From positions 1-8,202 of the forward strand of contig JAVVSD010000026.1 of the NCBI GenBank assembly GCA_036654375.1: DNA of 8,202 bases, given 5' to 3'. Shown here in pieces: positions 6,796-8,202 of the stretch; within the stretch, counting starts at the first letter, position 1; every line of letters starts with the position of its first letter. Both the position numbers and the translations under genes were made by a program. The notes under the pieces were generated by a model, which saw nothing but the letters and a program-made list of their open reading frames with translations, did no database searches and was not told where the DNA came from. Source of the stretch: RZYX01 sp036654375. Its GTDB lineage: Bacteria > Bacillota > Clostridia > Oscillospirales > Acutalibacteraceae.

Positions 6796-8054
6796 AACAG
6801 TTTTGGGCAATATTCAGGTTTGAACTCTCAAACTACATGAAAAATAAAATGTTTGTCGGAATAACAGTAGTTATAGTTCTGGCACTTGCAGTTGGGCTTT
6901 CTTTTCCAAGAATAGAGAGCGTTTTTAAAGATGATGCAGGCAAACTGCCAACGAGCAGTGAAGAAAAGACAAAGCTTGCAATCGGAGTCAACGGTGAAAT
7001 GGACGAGGCAACAGTTCTTTCGATATTTCAATCTGCCTTTGGTGACAAATATGAAATCAAGGCAGAAAAAGGTAATGAAAAAGAGCTAACCAAAGCGGTA
7101 AAGAGCGGAAAGTATGACAATGCATTGCTGATAACTTCACCGCTTTCATTCAAATATATAACAGAAACAAAAGAAATGTCCGACACAACAACAGCGAGGG
7201 CAAGTGAAGTCTTGATTCAGATTTATAGAATGACCGCACTTACAAATGCAGGTGTGACTCCAATAGATGCACAGCATATTCTGATGGCTGATGTTAAAAA
7301 TGAAGTTGTGGTAACAGGGAATGACCAAACCATGAGCTTTATGTATACCTATGTGATAATACTAATGCTTTATATGGCACTTTTGATTTATGGACAGTTT
7401 GTTTCCCAAAGCGTCGCAACAGAAAAAAGCTCAAGAGCAATGGAGATGCTAATAACCTCGGCAAAGCCAGTCAATCTAATGTTTGGCAAGGTGCTTGGCT
7501 CTGGATTTGCAGGTCTTATCCAGCTTGTTGTTTTGCTGTTCTCGTCGTTTGGATTTTACACGCTAAACAAAGAATACTGGGAGAATAATTTTGTTGTAAA
7601 CTCAATCTTTGGAATGCCACTTAATATTCTTCTCTATGCAATTTTGTTCTTTATCCTTGGGTTCTTTATATATGCATTTATGTATGGTGCGCTGGGTTCG
7701 CTTGCCACAAGGTCAGAGGATTTAAACACATTGGTAATGCCCGTAACATTTATATTTATAGTGGCGTTCATGATTGTTGTAACTGCGATAACATCTGGAA
7801 AACTTGACAGTACATTAATGATAGCTTGCTCATATATTCCGCTCACATCACCAATGGCAATGTTTGCAAGAATTGCAATGGGTTCCGTACAAACCTATGA
7901 AATAGTAATTTCGTTGGCTATACTTGTGGTATCGGAAATTGCAATTGGCTATCTTGCCGCAGTTATTTATAAAGCCGGAGTATTGATGTATGGAAACGCG
8001 CCAAAATTCAAAGACATTTTAAAGATATTTAAAAAGCAAAAAAAAGCAAACTAA
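6792..8054 (+). CDS. ABC-2 type exporter permease (NatB/YhaP-like)
   Basis: This is the membrane subunit of the exporter formed with the ATPase just upstream. The 420-residue protein begins with a short cytoplasmic stretch and a first membrane helix (about 20-38). A large hydrophilic segment (about 40-180), expected outside the membrane, follows. Five or six further helices lie near 182-203, 235-255, 278-302, 313-333, possibly 342-360, and 371-394. After the second helix, VATEKSSRAMEMLITSAKP (208-226) matches the conserved cytoplasmic E-K-x3-R-x-M-E-x-L motif of NatB-like permeases that contacts the ATPase. The tail is Lys-rich (KFKDILKIFKKQKK), consistent with a cytoplasmic end. GGAGGG at 6780-6785 lies six bases before the ATG, and the four-base ATGA overlap with the ATPase implies coupled, near-equal synthesis. 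No lipoprotein or cleavable signal is apparent. The transported substrate cannot be read from the sequence. Confidence 0.92.
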   Translation: MKQFWAIFRFELSNYMKNKMFVGITVVIVLALAVGLSFPRIESVFKDDAGKLPTSSEEKTKLAIGVNGEMDEATVLSIFQSAFGDKYEIKAEKGNEKELTKAVKSGKYDNALLITSPLSFKYITETKEMSDTTTARASEVLIQIYRMTALTNAGVTPIDAQHILMADVKNEVVVTGNDQTMSFMYTYVIILMLYMALLIYGQFVSQSVATEKSSRAMEMLITSAKPVNLMFGKVLGSGFAGLIQLVVLLFSSFGFYTLNKEYWENNFVVNSIFGMPLNILLYAILFFILGFFIYAFMYGALGSLATRSEDLNTLVMPVTFIFIVAFMIVVTAITSGKLDSTLMIACSYIPLTSPMAMFARIAMGSVQTYEIVISLAILVVSEIAIGYLAAVIYKAGVLMYGNAPKFKDILKIFKKQKKAN

Positions 8055-8070
8055 AATAAGGACTTCAAAA

Positions 8071-8086
8071 AGTGTGCTAAAACACT
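8071..8086 (+). other. Small hairpin after the permease gene, doubtful terminator
   Basis: AGTGT (8071-8075) pairs with ACACT (8082-8086) around a six-base loop, 17 bases after the permease stop. The stem is short and is followed by ATAAAATTATG rather than a T run, so it is a poor intrinsic terminator. The exporter operon may end by another mechanism or read through into the tRNA. Confidence 0.3.
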
Positions 8087-8145
8087 ATAAAATTATGAAA
8101 AACCTCTTGACGATGAAAATATTTTATGATATATTGTTTTAGCAC
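8074..8145. repeat. 11-bp perfect inverted repeat flanking the tRNA-Thr promoter
   Basis: GTGCTAAAACA at 8074-8084 is the exact reverse complement of TGTTTTAGCAC at 8135-8145, with 50 bases between. The left arm overlaps the small hairpin after the permease; the right arm begins at the last base of the -10 box and covers the predicted tRNA transcription start. Confidence 0.6.
8107..8135 (+). promoter_or_regulatory. Strong extended -10 promoter of tRNA-Thr
   Basis: TTGACG (8107-8112, 5 of 6 matches to the -35 consensus) is followed after exactly 17 bases by TATATT (8130-8135, 5 of 6). A TG dinucleotide sits one base upstream of the -10 (8127-8128), giving an extended -10. Transcription would begin near 8142, leaving a leader of about ten bases before the tRNA. 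This is the best promoter in the window and suits a stable-RNA gene. Confidence 0.82.
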
Positions 8146-8151
8146 TCAAGT

Positions 8152-8202
8152 GCTGGTGTAGCTCAGTTGGTAGAGCAGCTGATTTGTAATCAGCAGGTCG
8201 GG
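8152..8202 (+). tRNA. trnT: tRNA-Thr (anticodon UGU), 3' end cut by the window edge
   Basis: The first 51 bases of a tRNA are present. The 5' acceptor strand is GCTGGTG (8152-8158), followed by TA, a D-arm with stem GCTC/GAGC (8161-8164 and 8173-8176) and loop AGTTGGTA, and an anticodon stem GCTGA/TCAGC (8178-8182 and 8190-8194). The anticodon loop is TTTGTAA with TGT at 8185-8187, reading the ACA threonine codon, preceded by the invariant T33. The variable region AGGTC and the first bases of the T-stem (GGG) follow, then the window ends. The 3' acceptor strand, T-loop and any encoded CCA lie outside. ACA is a frequent threonine codon in the upstream genes. Other tRNA genes may follow beyond the edge. 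Confidence 0.95.

Overview
The window is AT-rich (about 40% GC by eye) bacterial chromosomal DNA. Every gene product belongs to a recognisable Firmicutes-type family, and all ribosome binding sites are strong GGAG/AGGAGG types. A DnaD-domain protein followed by a DnaC/DnaI-type helicase loader points to the Firmicutes, most likely the class Clostridia. Genus cannot be assigned from the sequence alone. There is no sign of phage, transposon or CRISPR material; this looks like core chromosome.

Layout. Positions 1-117 hold no gene, only a probable terminator for the gene to their right. A 23S rRNA uracil-5-methyltransferase of the RlmD/RumA type runs leftward (118-1470). A 200-base divergent intergenic region (about 1480-1679) carries candidate promoters for both directions, a 9-bp inverted repeat, and repeated AGCAAT motifs. 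Rightward from 1680 comes a tightly packed five-gene run with no visible internal terminator: a DnaD-domain replication protein, a DnaC/DnaI-like AAA+ helicase loader (TGATG overlap), the RNA-binding transcription factor Tex, an ABC-2 exporter ATPase, and its membrane permease (ATGA overlap). After a 97-base gap with a strong extended -10 promoter, the 5' two-thirds of a tRNA-Thr(UGU) runs off the right edge.

How the genes work together. The DnaD-like and DnaC-like proteins form a plausible primosome module that would load the replicative helicase. Tex binds nucleic acid and acts in transcription. The two ABC genes make a NatAB/YhaQP-like exporter of unknown substrate. Their grouping looks like one transcription unit, though no functional link between replication, Tex and the exporter is visible in the sequence.

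I did not find a convincing new biological system. The best leads are small non-coding structures: an 11-bp perfect inverted repeat flanking the tRNA-Thr promoter and a palindrome at the predicted start of the replication-gene transcript.
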